DNA of 64,000 nt from Neckera pumila (lineage: Eukaryota; Streptophyta; Bryopsida; Hypnales; Neckeraceae). Positions 49,701 to 61,239 of this stretch are shown here, piece after piece. The notes under the pieces were generated by a model. That model had not been told where the DNA came from and searched no databases. It saw nothing but the letters and a program-made list of their open reading frames with translations. Location: positions 32,430,913 through 32,494,912 of the forward strand of contig OZ018410.1 in assembly GCA_963969595.1 (NCBI GenBank), written 5' to 3'. The translations under genes were made by a program, and so were the position numbers. Position 1 is the first letter of the stretch, and every line of letters starts with the position of its first letter.

Positions 49701-52457
49701 TTCCACTCTAATCTTCCATCATAGTGGGGGTGATTTCAAAGATTTTGATGGTAATTCCCAAGCTCCAACATCTAAGTATTTTGAAGATTAGAATCCCATG
49801 GGTGCAGATTATAACCTTCAAGAGCTTAAGATATTACCGACCTAGCATGTTATGTGCCCCATTGGATTAGAGTGAAAATTTGACCCCTTGGTGCAAACAC
49901 TTTAGTTGAGTTTGAAAATCTTAGCTTCTTGAGTTTTATATTTCCTCCATTCATATATTTTTTCTCCTCTGTTTGTATTATTGTGCCCCTCTTGAAGCAT
50001 GCGAGTGTGAATAGTGTTGCATCAGGCAGAAGATTTGAAAGAAAGTGACTTATACTAAATAGCCTTAAAAGTGTAGTTTCTACTGTAGACTACTTGGAGA
50101 AACCCTATACCCTAGAGAACATGTTTCTGCATGCCCAATGCGTAGAAGCCCCTTGGCATATGAAGTCCTTATCCAACTTTAGGGTGCTCTGCAAAGACTC
50201 GTTATTCACGAATTCTCTGGAGCAGATTTAGGGTGCTCTGCAAAGACTCTCGTTATCCACGAGTTCTCTGGAGTAGATTTAGGGTGCTCTGCAAAGGCTC
50301 TCGTTCTTCACGAATTCTCTGGGGCAGATTTAGGGTGCTCTGCAAAGACTCTTTATTCACGAATTCTCTGGAGCAGATTTAGGGAGACTCTCGTTATTCA
50401 CGAATTCTCTGGAGCAGATCAAGTGGGATTTCTGACAAGGCTGTGACAGCTTTTCAGGCTGTCCTGCTCAGGGATTCCTTACGATTTGCACAATGGGTCT
50501 TCTGTACTACACATCTTCACCTTGATCTGTCTAATGTGGCTACCTGGGGTCGAAAAGATTATGACATAGGGTGAATGTGTGACAAGTGTGCTAAGGTAAT
50601 TGCACCTAAAATTGTCCAAATAAGCATTTGAGTTTGGTTCCCATTATTAAACTGTCTAAACTTTTGTTGGATCTTGTTGGGAGTCAAAAGGGGATTTGAG
50701 ATTCTCTTTGCGTCTGTTTTTTGGACAACATATGGATAAACTACGAATTTTAAATTCCAGAGTGTTCATAACATTATTAACCAGACCTGGGGGGTCCCTT
50801 TTGCTTCCGCAGAAAGGGGAGCCCCCCAGCGCTGCAACCTGAGCCTTTACTGGAGTTATCCTCAACGTGGCCAATCTGGAGTTGTCATGCTCTGACAAAT
50901 TTTGTATCAGCCACTAATCACAGAGAAAAGATCATCTGGCTAGCCAATGATTTTGCTTGTATTATAACGAAACTGCTAGCCAGGGATCCCGGAGGGAATT
51001 ATCCCTCCCCTGTCAGGGAAGGCCAGAGCCCAGTTAACAATGTTATGTTGTTTTCCAGGTATGCCTATTGCGGAGGCCTGAGTGAACTGTCCCCATTTAA
51101 TTTGTGTTCCTGTGGGTGTGTCTCCCTGCAGTTCGTAACGGTAGGGTTTGCAGTGACGCCGCTGTACTTCGTGTGGGAGAAGCTGCTGGGCGTGCACCAG
51201 GCCCAGTACATGCTGCTGCGCGCTTCCTGCCGAGTGCCCATCCTGCTGCCCATTTGGTTCTTCGCAGTCGCTTTCCCTTTCTTCGGCTCCATCAACTCCA
51301 TGGTGGGCTGCTTGCTCGTCACCTTCACGGTGTACATCATCCCCTGCCTGGCTCACATGGTCTACTTCTGCAAAGCCTCTCTCCGTGCGGTAGGCTACTT
51401 CACTCCCCTGAGCAATCAAACCAGCAATGCCTACGGCACCCCCTTTTGATGTTGCAACACGATCGTCGTTTTTACAGCCTTCGTTTCTCCCTTCTCAGAT
51501 TCATGGAAGGGATTCGATTGCCCGGCCGATTGAATCTCTCACATCGCTTTGACATCGTTGGCTTTGAAGGACTCTCATTTGCTCCATGTTTTTGTGGGGA
51601 ACCCAATTCCAGTGCTGTATGCTGACCCCTTATTCGCGCTTATACCAGTGTTTTACTAGTCAGATGATGTTCATGATATTCATGACAGAGCTGTGGTGGA
51701 AGTCTTGGTAGATCTCTATTATATAAAGTGCACAATGTCAGGACTCGCTGTCACATTCTCATCAAGACGGACGTTTTCATTCAAATTTTGGGAGTACTGC
51801 TGGGTTTAAAATGGAGTATTTAGCAAACTTAAGAAAATACTCAGTTCTTTTATGCAACGGTGTTGTTGTTGCAAATGTTGCAATGGTTGTTCTACTAGTA
51901 CATCTGTATTAGCAAATTATATCTTGAATACAGTGTATAGCAGTGGTATTGGGTTCCCACCTTAGTTAACTTTGTTGCAAAAGGGTATGTAGGATGCTAG
52001 TCTTGTGAACTCAATGTTTTCAGTGGGGTTGTTATAGAATGTTATGTGTAAGGTAAGAAACTAGGGCAAGGTGCTTCATGGGAATAAGCACCTGCGACTA
52101 GGATGGTGGGTGATTGTGTTCTAGTTACTTATCCTAGTTACTTCTCCTGCATGAAGAACTTTGAGGAATTCTTAGAAAGAAATTTGACATGGAGCGTGAT
52201 TCGGGAAATTTGTGGCAGTTCTTTGTGAAGAATTCTGAAATGTTGGGTGTTATTGTGTGCAGCCCTCAGTGGAGAAGCCGCCGTTCTTCTTACCCTCTTG
52301 GACGGCCGTGTATGTGGTGAACGTCATCGTGATTGCGTGGACGCTGGCGGTGGGGATTGGCTTCGGTGGCTGGGCAAGTATTTCCACCTTTATCAAACAG
52401 ATTCGCACCTTTGGTGTGTTTACAGCATGCTATCAATGTCCAAAGTCCAGTAGATAG
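46756..52457 (+). CDS. Auxin influx carrier, AUX1/LAX family (8 exons, 471 aa, complete)
   Basis: AUX1/LAX proteins are plasma-membrane proton symporters of the amino acid/auxin permease family that import indole-3-acetic acid. Exons: 46756-46929, 47447-47632, 47731-47843, 48009-48192, 48409-48506, 49171-49378, 51132-51389, 52263-52457. All introns are GT-AG with matching phases, giving 471 codons; the family is usually 470-490. Family blocks include VYDAWFSAASNQ (exon 1), QVLLTLPTSFAQLGYASG (exon 2), WFEVLDGLLG (exon 3), FGACC...IPSFRNYRLYSF (exon 4), LYFTGATNILYTFG (exon 5), EIMHAMYRPVKFKYVYL (exon 6), TPLYFVWEKLLGVH (exon 7) and EKPPFFLPSW plus CYQC (exon 8). About eleven membrane helices are expected. 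The start is the first ATG in frame; an in-frame GTG lies 12 bases upstream. The N-terminal tail is acidic and unlike that of flowering-plant AUX1. No break is seen. Confidence 0.95.
50178..50420 (+). repeat. About 51-bp tandem repeat, five units, in AUX1/LAX intron 6
   Basis: Units start TTTAGGGTGCTCTGCAAAGA and end CACGAATTCTCTGGAGCAGA. Four are full length (49-51 bases; starts 50,178, 50,227, 50,278, 50,329). The fifth at 50,378 lacks an internal piece. High similarity between units points to recent expansion. Confidence 0.9.
50789..50827 (+). other. Strong GC hairpin in AUX1/LAX intron 6
   Basis: GGGGGGTCCCTTT is followed after 11 bases by AAAGGGGAGCCCCCC, forming a stem of about 13 pairs with one bulge. 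It is surrounded by lower-GC intron sequence and could be the centre of a small MITE. No role is known. Confidence 0.45.
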
Positions 52458-53742
52458 CACATCTTGAAGTAGAACCACAATTATGTAGAATTGTACACTA
52501 GCCTTGGAAGCTTGGGCGGTCACAAGTTCCGTGAACGCTTGGCTGCCTGAGAAATTCAATCACGTAGTCCATCTCGTAGTCACTGCAGTGCCATAGTCAT
52601 CACCATTTTTTGCAAGATCTATGTGCTCTGTAATTTCTAGCCTCTTGTCCAGTGCGGCACAGCGATGTTGGAGTTAGAGCAAAAGGATCAGAAGCTCTGC
52701 ATTAGTCATTCTTTAAGAGCATTTCATAGCTTGTTTCTCGATAACTGAAGGATATGAGAATACTTTTTAAAGAGAGGGTGTACCTCCCCCAAAACATTAT
52801 GTTTTTCTCTTAATTGCCGGAAGATAAGACATAACTGGCTATTTTCTTCCCAGGCCTGTTTGTCAGTTTCCCATGCCTGTTTGTAAGAGGCCGGATGTGG
52901 TGAAGGGAATATTACTGAGCAGTAGATCACCTGACGTCACAGATCGTCACATTTATAGAAACAGGCAATCAATCAATTGACAACCCCTTGTGCAACTCTA
53001 ACTTCGAATTTCAGTAATCAACAATCCACTCCTTGCTACTACGATAATATCAGCAACAGTAACAAAAAGATCTGAATAAACTAGTTCCATATATAGCTCT
53101 CCCAGGCAGCACCTCCTCCCATCATATTTTCCCTTCTGAAGCTTGAAATTTTCCAGAAACTGTTACTTTTGGGGGACCCGAGGTGGGGCGAAATGTGCGC
53201 AACGAAGATAAAACTTGAAGAACACTTAATTGCCACGAGGCAAGGGTCGCACAAGAAGAGCTGCCCGAAGTTGGAGCTACTTTCCTACATGCACATTTTT
53301 ACTTACTTAACACTACTGTGTGAAAACTAAGTTTAATGATTTCCCGTTAGTTCTTTTTATCCATACAAGATTTGCATCCGTCTGAACAGGTACTAGTATT
53401 TTGCAATTTTGAGATGCTATCCCCTCTTTGGAGAGAGTGCATGGTACTCCGTAAAATGAAGGAAAGAGGCATCAAATGATAAAATGCATATCCACAACAT
53501 TCACAACCACCACAACACCATCCGTCACCCCACCCCAAATGATCATCAAATCAAAAGGCTGCACGAAAAATACCTTCCGCAGTTCAAGATGTAACGGGGA
53601 AAATAATGGTCCCTTCTATACAAGTCATTCAAGAATGTACATGCTTTCTTTGAAGGATGTCAGCACCCTGCATTTGGAAAGAAAAAGGGGAATGTATGTA
53701 CTGTACAGTACAGAAAACTAAGCTAGCTGAAACAGAAAACGA
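52458..53742. other. AUX1/LAX 3' region and convergent intergenic space
   Basis: The first few hundred bases should hold the carrier's 3' untranslated region. No clear AATAAA was fixed. No other gene is supported up to 53,742. Confidence 0.4.
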
Positions 53743-54622
53743 TCACAACTTGATGGAGGGCTTCAGCTTGCGGCTCGAAACCAAGCGAACTTGATGTTTC
53801 CTTGAAGTCGACTCGATTGGGGTGTTAGCTGCAGCTGTTACAAAGGCGATGGAGGCAAACAGCCCCCCAACAAAGGCAACGAACCCCATGGCTGCCGCCA
53901 GGGAGCACCCAGCTGCCACCACGTCCAAACTCAACTGGAAAACCTCCCGCAACATAGTAAACCCTGCCACACACACACACAATTACGACAAAAAGATCGC
54001 AAAACCTTAATACCTTCAACACAAACTTAGGTTGCACACAAAACTCCTGCTGCACAAGCCTGTTCAAAAGCATGTGGCAGCAATGATCCGGACCACACGA
54101 TTACAGCTACGAACCATGTCCTACAAAATCTCAAAAATGCATCATTCAGTAGATCCACACAGAACTCACAGCATCCGAAACAAAATTCTCCTATGGTCTT
54201 AATCTTTAAGAGGAACTCTTGCTACCAGAAACAGAGACACTAGAGAGTGCTCAAAATTCTGTAAACTAGGTACTTGCCAAGTGCTTTGATAGGTTTTGAG
54301 GTTGCGAACTGAAACCTTGAGCACGACAATGTCGTTCGAAGGTTTAGTACGGTTCTTGCTTTCAGAGGGGCAAAACCCAAAAGAGCTCCAGTTTGCAACC
54401 CAAAGCAGCTCCAGCTCTTAAAACTCAGCTCTGGCTATGCTTGCCCATCTCGTGAAACTTGGCCATCACCGCCCAAGTCGTATTCAAAAACTCAAACAGC
54501 ACATCAATAGTAAGTCGAATTGTGTTGGCAAAGAAAATATGTGCTCCTACTATAAAAACTTTGTAATAAGAAGATCGCAAATGAGTTATTACGGTTCTAG
54601 CTAGAGCTTCGTCGCCATCCAC
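53743..54622 (-). CDS. Possible two-exon small membrane-protein gene, function unknown
   Basis: The downstream exon (53,963-53,743) follows a GT-rich tract ending in GGCAG, a good acceptor. It encodes FTMLREVFQLSLDVVAAGCS, then a small-residue hydrophobic helix with AAAMGFVAFVGGLFASIAFV and a basic tail ending LKPSIKL. The upstream exon (about 54,622-54,438) encodes RTVITHLRSSYYKVFIVGAH and FANTIRLTIDVLFEFLNTTW, ending HEM plus one base. The phase fits the acceptor if a GC-AG intron (donor GCAAGC at about 54,437) is used. No in-frame ATG start was found upstream, so the 5' end is missing or in another exon. I do not recognise the family. Coding status is uncertain. Confidence 0.35.
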
Positions 54623-54624
54623 AA

Positions 54625-57600
54625 GACAGTATCCGTCACCCGGATCTCGTTAACCCTGTACTCGATCGATCGCAAAACAAGTTCAACAAATTCATTTAGT
54701 TTTAATTACCGGTACACAAATTCATTGGTTTCCGAAATTCGTTTCGTTGTCAGTGCCTCGTGTGTACTGTACAGTATGCGGGCTCGATCGTTTGAGTTTG
54801 GTGGTCCTTCCATTCCCTGCAACCGGGTGATGCATGCAGACGGATGGCCCTCCACGTTTGGGGGGGCTAAACGGCGGAGATCACAAGGCGGCGCCCTTCC
54901 TTTCCGTTAGTTCATGCCTTCTGGCTGTTTCTGAAAATTCTCACAGTTCTGTAGTTTTTCGAATTCTGTGCCATAGATTCTGCGGTACATTCTTGGGCTG
55001 TGCGGAGGAGGTGCATTTGAGCGTGTGCTTTAATTTTATTGTTATTGTTTTGGGGAGAGGAACCGAAAATTAAGGGATTGTAAACTTATTTTGGCGTAGC
55101 TTGCACGGAAGAATTTAGTTTGGCTTTGATGGAAGAATCTTGGGTGATGCTTGGGTGAGACGTGGATGGTAAGGTAACCAGACCCATTCCTGATTGACTT
55201 CTGTTATCAAGACTCATACTCCGTAATTGATTAATTTGTGTTGATCTGGTGTTTTTTTAAGAAAAACTAAGTAGAAAACAAATTATCTTTAAATATCTAT
55301 AGAAAATTCAAAAAAAAGGTAGTCTGCACCAGCAATTCCTAAATTGGCTAAAATTAGCTAAGTTTCTATCCAAAAAATCTTGTGCTATTATAAAAAAGGG
55401 CCTTTAATGGAGACATTTTAGCCAAAACTGCAACAACCAATAGAATTTGATAGCCAATTTGCAACTTCTTCCACATTGGAATTAGCATCTATTTAGTCAA
55501 TTTTTGTTTTATTACTCTAATAATCCTTCACAACTTGCAAAATCCTTTTTTTTCTATTTTTTTTTATACTACTCACTCTCAAGGTAGCCAAAGTTGACGC
55601 ATGTTTGTCTTGAAGGTAGCATATTGTACTAAATTCCATAAATTAGTTTTGGGATCACTATTCGGCACCTATTAGACTTATCCCAAATTTATTCTTCAAA
55701 ACATAGGAATCCAAAGGTTGAAAGTTCATCATTATTTCAAAAGTTCACTTTAATTAGATTATGAATAGGTTGGGAATGGGTCTAAAAGTAGGGCGCGAAT
55801 GGGTCTTGGTTCCTTTATATAAAAGATGCTTGGGTGATATTTGGATGGTGTTTGGTGATCACCGAAAGATCCTTAGTAGTGATCCCTGCATTGGATGATA
55901 CTTAGATGATGCTTACATTGATTGAAAGACATTCATTGGTGATAAAGTCAATATTGGCTATAAGACAGATGTACCATCTAATTCCATCTTCATGTCCCAA
56001 TGAAGTGCATTAAAAAAAATGTATAATACTAGTATGTGAGGGAAGAATTCTGAAAGGATCATAAATGGGTTTGTCTACTTTAGATTGTAATGTTGTGAAA
56101 CAAATTTGGCAATCATTTTTTGATGAATTTTGAGGTAATTTGAAACAATTTGTTCTTCATGTAACTACCTTGCTAACCTAACTACACTTTGAAAACAATG
56201 GAATATATTTGTTTAACCCTTAGAGGACTAAATCCATTGCTATGTGGTTGAGCCTCAATTTTGAGCTCAATCATTTAGCCTTATAAATAATATTTGAATA
56301 TCAATCTAATATTTATAATATGTGTAAATATGTGTTATCTATCAATGAAAAAAAATCTCTATCAACTTTGTAATAAAATATAACTATTGAATATTTTATA
56401 TCAAAAAGTAAAAATAAATTGGTAAATATACCAAAAAAATCCAATTACAAGAGGTTCTAGAGGCCATGAGGAATGGTGAAAAATAATTCTCAAGTATTTT
56501 TAACACCCTAAACATCCTCATTAGTGTCCACCTAAATGCTGTCAAGTAAAATTTAGCCTTTGTATAATAGATTGAAATAATTTTGAAAATTTTAATTTGT
56601 ATAAAGACAATTTCATACAAATTTTGATTTTTTCAAATATTTTTGGTGAAACAGTGAAATTTTTGTGATTTCTTTTAAATTATTAAAGCACAAAATAAAA
56701 TTATATCAAGAAAGACACACGTAAGAAAAATTTGGAATTTTGAACAAAAATTAGGATTTAAATGTGAAACAATCAATATTTTGTGAGTTAAATTTCAAAA
56801 ATATTTTTAAGAAGAAAATATGGATGAAATGCGCTCAATATTGTGTAATTTGGATTTTTATACATGGAAATTATAATATAGTAACTAATTTTGAAATAAA
56901 TAGGAAAAAAACAATTAGTCTTCATTTTTTTTGTAGAAATTAGAAACCTAAATGGATATTGCAAAAATTAAAAGCAAATTTGACCAAGTCGCATCTATTT
57001 TTTGGATGTAAAGACTTTTCGAAGTTAAAGCTCACTCTACACAAAATCATATATGACTTGAAACCAGTTTATTTAAATCTAAAATTTATATTTTTGGCAC
57101 TTATAGCCAATTATAATAACTTTCAAAAATATATACTTAAAGATGTTTAGGGAAAATTTCTTCATTTTCTACATTCTTTGAAATCTCCTAAATAATTTGT
57201 TTTGATGCTAATACATGTGGAAGAAATCATTTAGGTCTGCTGAAGTGAACTGCGTATCTAAAGGTCAATAAGGGGCAAATCATAGTTTTAAGAAAATCCA
57301 TAAGAAAACAATATGGAAAGTTCCTAAAGAATGACTTGCGTTACTTTTTGAAAACTATAGGACTATTTTGAAACCACGGAAAAAACATTTGAAACCATGG
57401 GAAAACCATGTTGAAACCATAAAAATATATTTTTTAAAAATTTGATCCTGAAAAAAGAAATTGAAATTATTAAGTTGACCTCCTATTCCAATTTTAAACA
57501 CATAATATTCCTAAAATTGAATATTTTATAGCGTTTTGAATTTTGGGTGTATAAATCCATTTTTCAAATTGCATAAAAAAAACTCAAAGAAAAAACAAAA

Positions 57601-58694
57601 TAAACTCTCCAACCCTACTTACAATTTGTTTTAGTAATGCCACCATTCATAAATTATACTCAACAAAAATATCCCCTTGAATTTAAATGTTGTATAGATG
57701 GATTGTTCATTCTTCCAAACAAAAAACACTTGGATCTAGAAACGAAATTGCTAAAACAACTACATGTGGCATCTATAATCCAACAAGTAAAATAAAGCTA
57801 TCATTCAGACTTTTAAATTTACAAAATATTCAAGAGCTGAGTTGACTACAATACATATTTTTTTATAAGTGCTACAAAGTGAACGCTTAATTGAATCAAC
57901 CTACATATTTATAGATAGTTTAAATTCTATCATATCTCATTTTTAACCAAATCAAACACCTCATTATTCTAAATAATCACCTAAATAAAATTATATTAAA
58001 AATATTGTTGCCATGCTATGCACCTACACATCTAACTTTTTAATTTGAAAGGTTAAAGCCCATGAAAATATAAAAGGGAAAAAATTGGCATACACCCTTG
58101 AAGTACTAACAAAGAACATCGACTATTAGATCAAGACAACAAAAATGCACAATCTACCCTTTTTCCTCCATCAAGAAACTTAGCCATCACAAGAAAAAAT
58201 CCCATACACAAGCTCCATTAGATTTCTTCAATCTTGTCTTAAAAAGAATAAACTCAAAGACAACATCATGCTAACACAAACATTCCCATCCATAAATACA
58301 TGGACCAATAATTTGTAAATAGATAACAAATTATCAAACAAATTTCACAGCTACTTAAGTTTAGATATGGGCAATTCATAAGATAAGCTCACAAACACAT
58401 ATTAACATATATTTTACCCAAATATCACATGCCCACTATAAAATTTAGCCAAATAAATACATGAATACATATTTTATTATGGTGTATAAACTTTTACATT
58501 AAAATGTTATGAATAAAAAAGTTTTAATAAGGCCATATATGAATTACAAAATTGCTATTATCCCACTCTTCTAGATACAAAGATTGCTATATACAAGTCT
58601 AGAAGCGTGAGCTTATAAGTGCATAAAACTATACATTTGTGTTATAGATGTTTATATTGTAAAAAACCTTCCATGATTATAGTATAATTATGTT
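54625..58694. other. AT-rich intergenic DNA, no gene recognised
   Basis: The first 450 bases are GC-richer and could be a promoter for the minus-strand candidate gene. The rest is strongly AT-rich with scattered poly-A and poly-T. At 56,213-56,229 TTAA is followed by CCCTTAGAGGACT, like one end of the TTAA family. The opposite end was not found. Confidence 0.4.
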
Positions 58695-58697
58695 ATA

Positions 58698-58901
58698 CAC
58701 TACAAGAGAAAGGGATATTTTAAGTATAGTCCTAGTAGTATAGTCCTATAAGTAATGACCTTTCAACAAGATTTTTAGTAAAATTTTAATGAAAATAGAT
58801 GTATTTCTAGTAAAAGTTTACGAAAAATCTCCCAAAAAGGTCATTACTTATAGGACTGTACTACTAGGACTATACTTAAAACACACCTTACTCTTGTAGT
58901 G
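58698..58901. mobile_element. CACTA-type MITE with near-perfect arms (204 bp)
   Basis: It begins CACTACAAGAGAAAGG and ends CTCTTGTAGTG, flanked by ATA on both sides (58,695-58,697; 58,902-58,904). The arms pair over about 65 bases, with only a few mismatches, including TAAGTATAGTCCTAGTAGTA and GGTCATTACTTATAGGACT. The three-base duplication and terminal CACTACAAG are diagnostic of CACTA derivatives. Good preservation suggests recent activity. Confidence 0.85.
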
Positions 58902-59730
58902 ATAGTTACCTATATTATATGTTTTTGTATACTTCTTCAATGGTTGTAAGAGAAAGGGATGTTTTAAATATACTACTTACACATATGCTCAAGGCTCACA
59001 TGCTCGCATTTTCATGCTCACATACTAGCATCATTGCTCTAAATGCTTTACAATTATAAATGTAAAAATATTTGAAGAAAAACATTTGACTAACCAACTA
59101 CATTGCATTTATATGGCTACTTTGATGTCTTTGCCCAAATTCAAATGAATGTCAATACAACGCCTAACTTATTATGTAGACAAAGTAAGTTGGATCTACA
59201 CCAACCTCTTCCTCCTCCTTCAAAGCAATATAAAATAAGATGTATAGAGTTCACATTTTGTAATGATAGATTCTTATCCAAATTAGTGGAAGTAAAAATA
59301 TAATAAATATATCCCTTTATTTATAGAATAAATAAAAATATCGGCTGACTGAAATCCCTTGTAGCCTTCTATCACAACTCGTGCAAGAGAAATAATACAT
59401 GTCAAATTGTCTTAGATATCCCACGAAAATTTTAAAATTCTATAATTAACTATTAATACAACCCTTAATAACGTAAATGATATCGCAATCAAATACTCAG
59501 TTTATATACTACTTCACATTCAAGCGAGAGCACTTGTAAACAACCAAACATAATCTATTTTTATAGATGCATCATAAATATTATAAAATACAATAGAACT
59601 TTTCTAAAGTGAACTTCTCTAAGCCAATGACCTCTTTAAAGTGATGGAGTATTGGCCCAATCCTCGACATACACATCAAAGAATTTCTTTGAAATTGGAG
59701 AGTTAATTTGGAGACTTGAGGGGGCTATTA

Positions 59731-59860
59731 GAACAGCCCCACTACAACACGAGGAAGCAACACTTTAAATGTTTTGCACCATTGATTTTCTAAGATCCTC
59801 TAAGATCAATAGTGCAGAATATTTAAAATGTTGCTTTTTTGTGTTGTAGTGGGACTGCTC
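59731..59860. mobile_element. Tourist/PIF-Harbinger MITE (130 bp)
   Basis: GAACAGCCCCACTACAACAC on the left pairs with the complement of GAGCAGTCCCACTACAACAC on the right, continuing through AAGCAACA and TTTAAAT. TTA flanks both ends (59,728-59,730; 59,861-59,863). It lies immediately before the recognisable start of LINE copy 2. Confidence 0.8.
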
Positions 59861-60125
59861 TTACTTTACAAAAGTTATAATCTACTCATAAACAATATTA
59901 TTTGCTATTGCATCCATAGGATGAAACTACATCCTAGTATCCTTCTCAAGCATGGCTCATGGTACATAGACCATCAATCTCAAGAGGCTCAAGGGTGTAG
60001 AACCACATTACCTCCGCTTGGCGATGCCTAGTGAAGAAGATTGAGCTCATACCACCCTCCACCTCTGATAAGGTTCTTACAACTAGCTTGTGGTGGTCCA
60101 TAAGCTTCATTGGAGCTAAATTTAA

Positions 60126-61239
60126 ACCCTTAAGGTCCAAGGCCTTTTTTCTACCAAAAAGCACCCAAAACCATTAGGAGAGATTTGAGGGCATTGGAAG
60201 GCCATTTCAAGCCCGTTCCCAAATATGGCCGATTTCTGTGAACAGCCAGTACGGGCTGTCAAAATTTTTTTTTCAATTATTTTTTTCCAAAAATGACATG
60301 GCACCATTTCAACCACATGAACCAGCAGTTATCTTGCGTTCCCGCAATTTGAGAACGCAGGGTAACTCGCAATCTTCCAAAGGTCTCAAATATCATATAA
60401 TGTATCATTTTTATACCAAGATTAAAAAATATTTAAAAATGATTTTTTAACACATCAAATTGTAGGTTCTCACACTTAACTAGCATGAGAATGTATAGAA
60501 AAAATTTCAAATTTTTTCAATTGCACAGATTGCAAGATATCTACATTCAAAGTAATAAAACAAGTTTTTCAACACATTGAGGGACTAGATTTTATGACTT
60601 TGAACATTTTCATTTAAATCTTTTGCACCATAGAGTTTTAAGCTTTAAATCTTTATAGTGGAGAATTGATTTGAGAGTCTAAGAAAAAAAAATCCAAAAT
60701 AACTTAGTTTTCATTATTAAAAAATTATTGAGTAGAAGTAGGTACGAGATAGAAGGAAAATCTAAAATATTAATATCTTTTATATAGAATTAAAAAGCAC
60801 AAGTCCATTGTTCTAGCCAAAAAACTAAACTTTGTGGAACTTTTTTTTTTTGAAAAATTGTAAAAATTGCATTCAGAAATGAATCCTACAAATATTTTTT
60901 TCAAGAAGATGCTCTAAGTGCCTGAAAAAAAAGATTGTCCATAACTTTCTCATAAAAAATCCAAATGAAACAAAGAAAAGCTTTCCAAATAGAAAAAATA
61001 TATAATCTATAAAAAAAAACTAAAAAAAAAATTAAACGAATTTTTTTTTGCTGCCCCCCAAATGTTGTTTTGAGCTTATTTGGGCATAATTTTTTTTCTA
61101 GGGCACCAATTGAAAAAAGATTATATTCCCACAAAGCTTAGTATTTTTTCTATTGTCAAAAAAAGTTTCAAAAAAGCACAACAAAAATTCAGCCCGTAGG
61201 TCCCATTTGTCTCCCAAAGGGACAATGGGCTTTTAGGGG
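60126..61239 (-). mobile_element. TTAA-family element G (1114 bp), inserted in LINE copy 2
   Basis: The left end is ACCCTTAAGGTCC (first C changed to A) and the right end GGGCTTTTAGGGG, with TTAA at 60,122-60,125 and 61,240-61,243. Read inverted, the right carries the L end with ATTGTCCCTTTGGGAGACA. It also has the shared block CATAATTTTTTTTCTAGGGC. A nested MITE occupies 60,172-60,402; without it the element is about 0.88 kb. The LINE coding sequence on both sides rejoins through a single TTAA. Confidence 0.85.
60172..60402. mobile_element. CATTAG-type MITE nested in element G
   Basis: It starts CATTAGGAGAGATTTGAGGG and ends with the complement of CATTATATGATATTTGAGAC. The interior has GGCATTGGAAGGCC, GCCAGTACGGGCTGTC, TGACATGGCA and GCGTTCCCGC, which match the MITE in D. 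It is in the same place relative to the R end as the MITE in B. Confidence 0.6.

Noticed and set aside
21320..54785. Recurrent GTACTGTACAGTAC-like words (21.3, 22.66, 53.7 and 54.77 kb)
   Set aside because: They are short, self-complementary and not tied to any consistent feature, so chance or simple-sequence origin is likely.
56213..56229. TTAA followed by CCCTTAGAGGACT, like an eighth TTAA-family end
   Set aside because: No matching right terminus and no clear family signature could be found downstream, so it is left as a possible fragment only.
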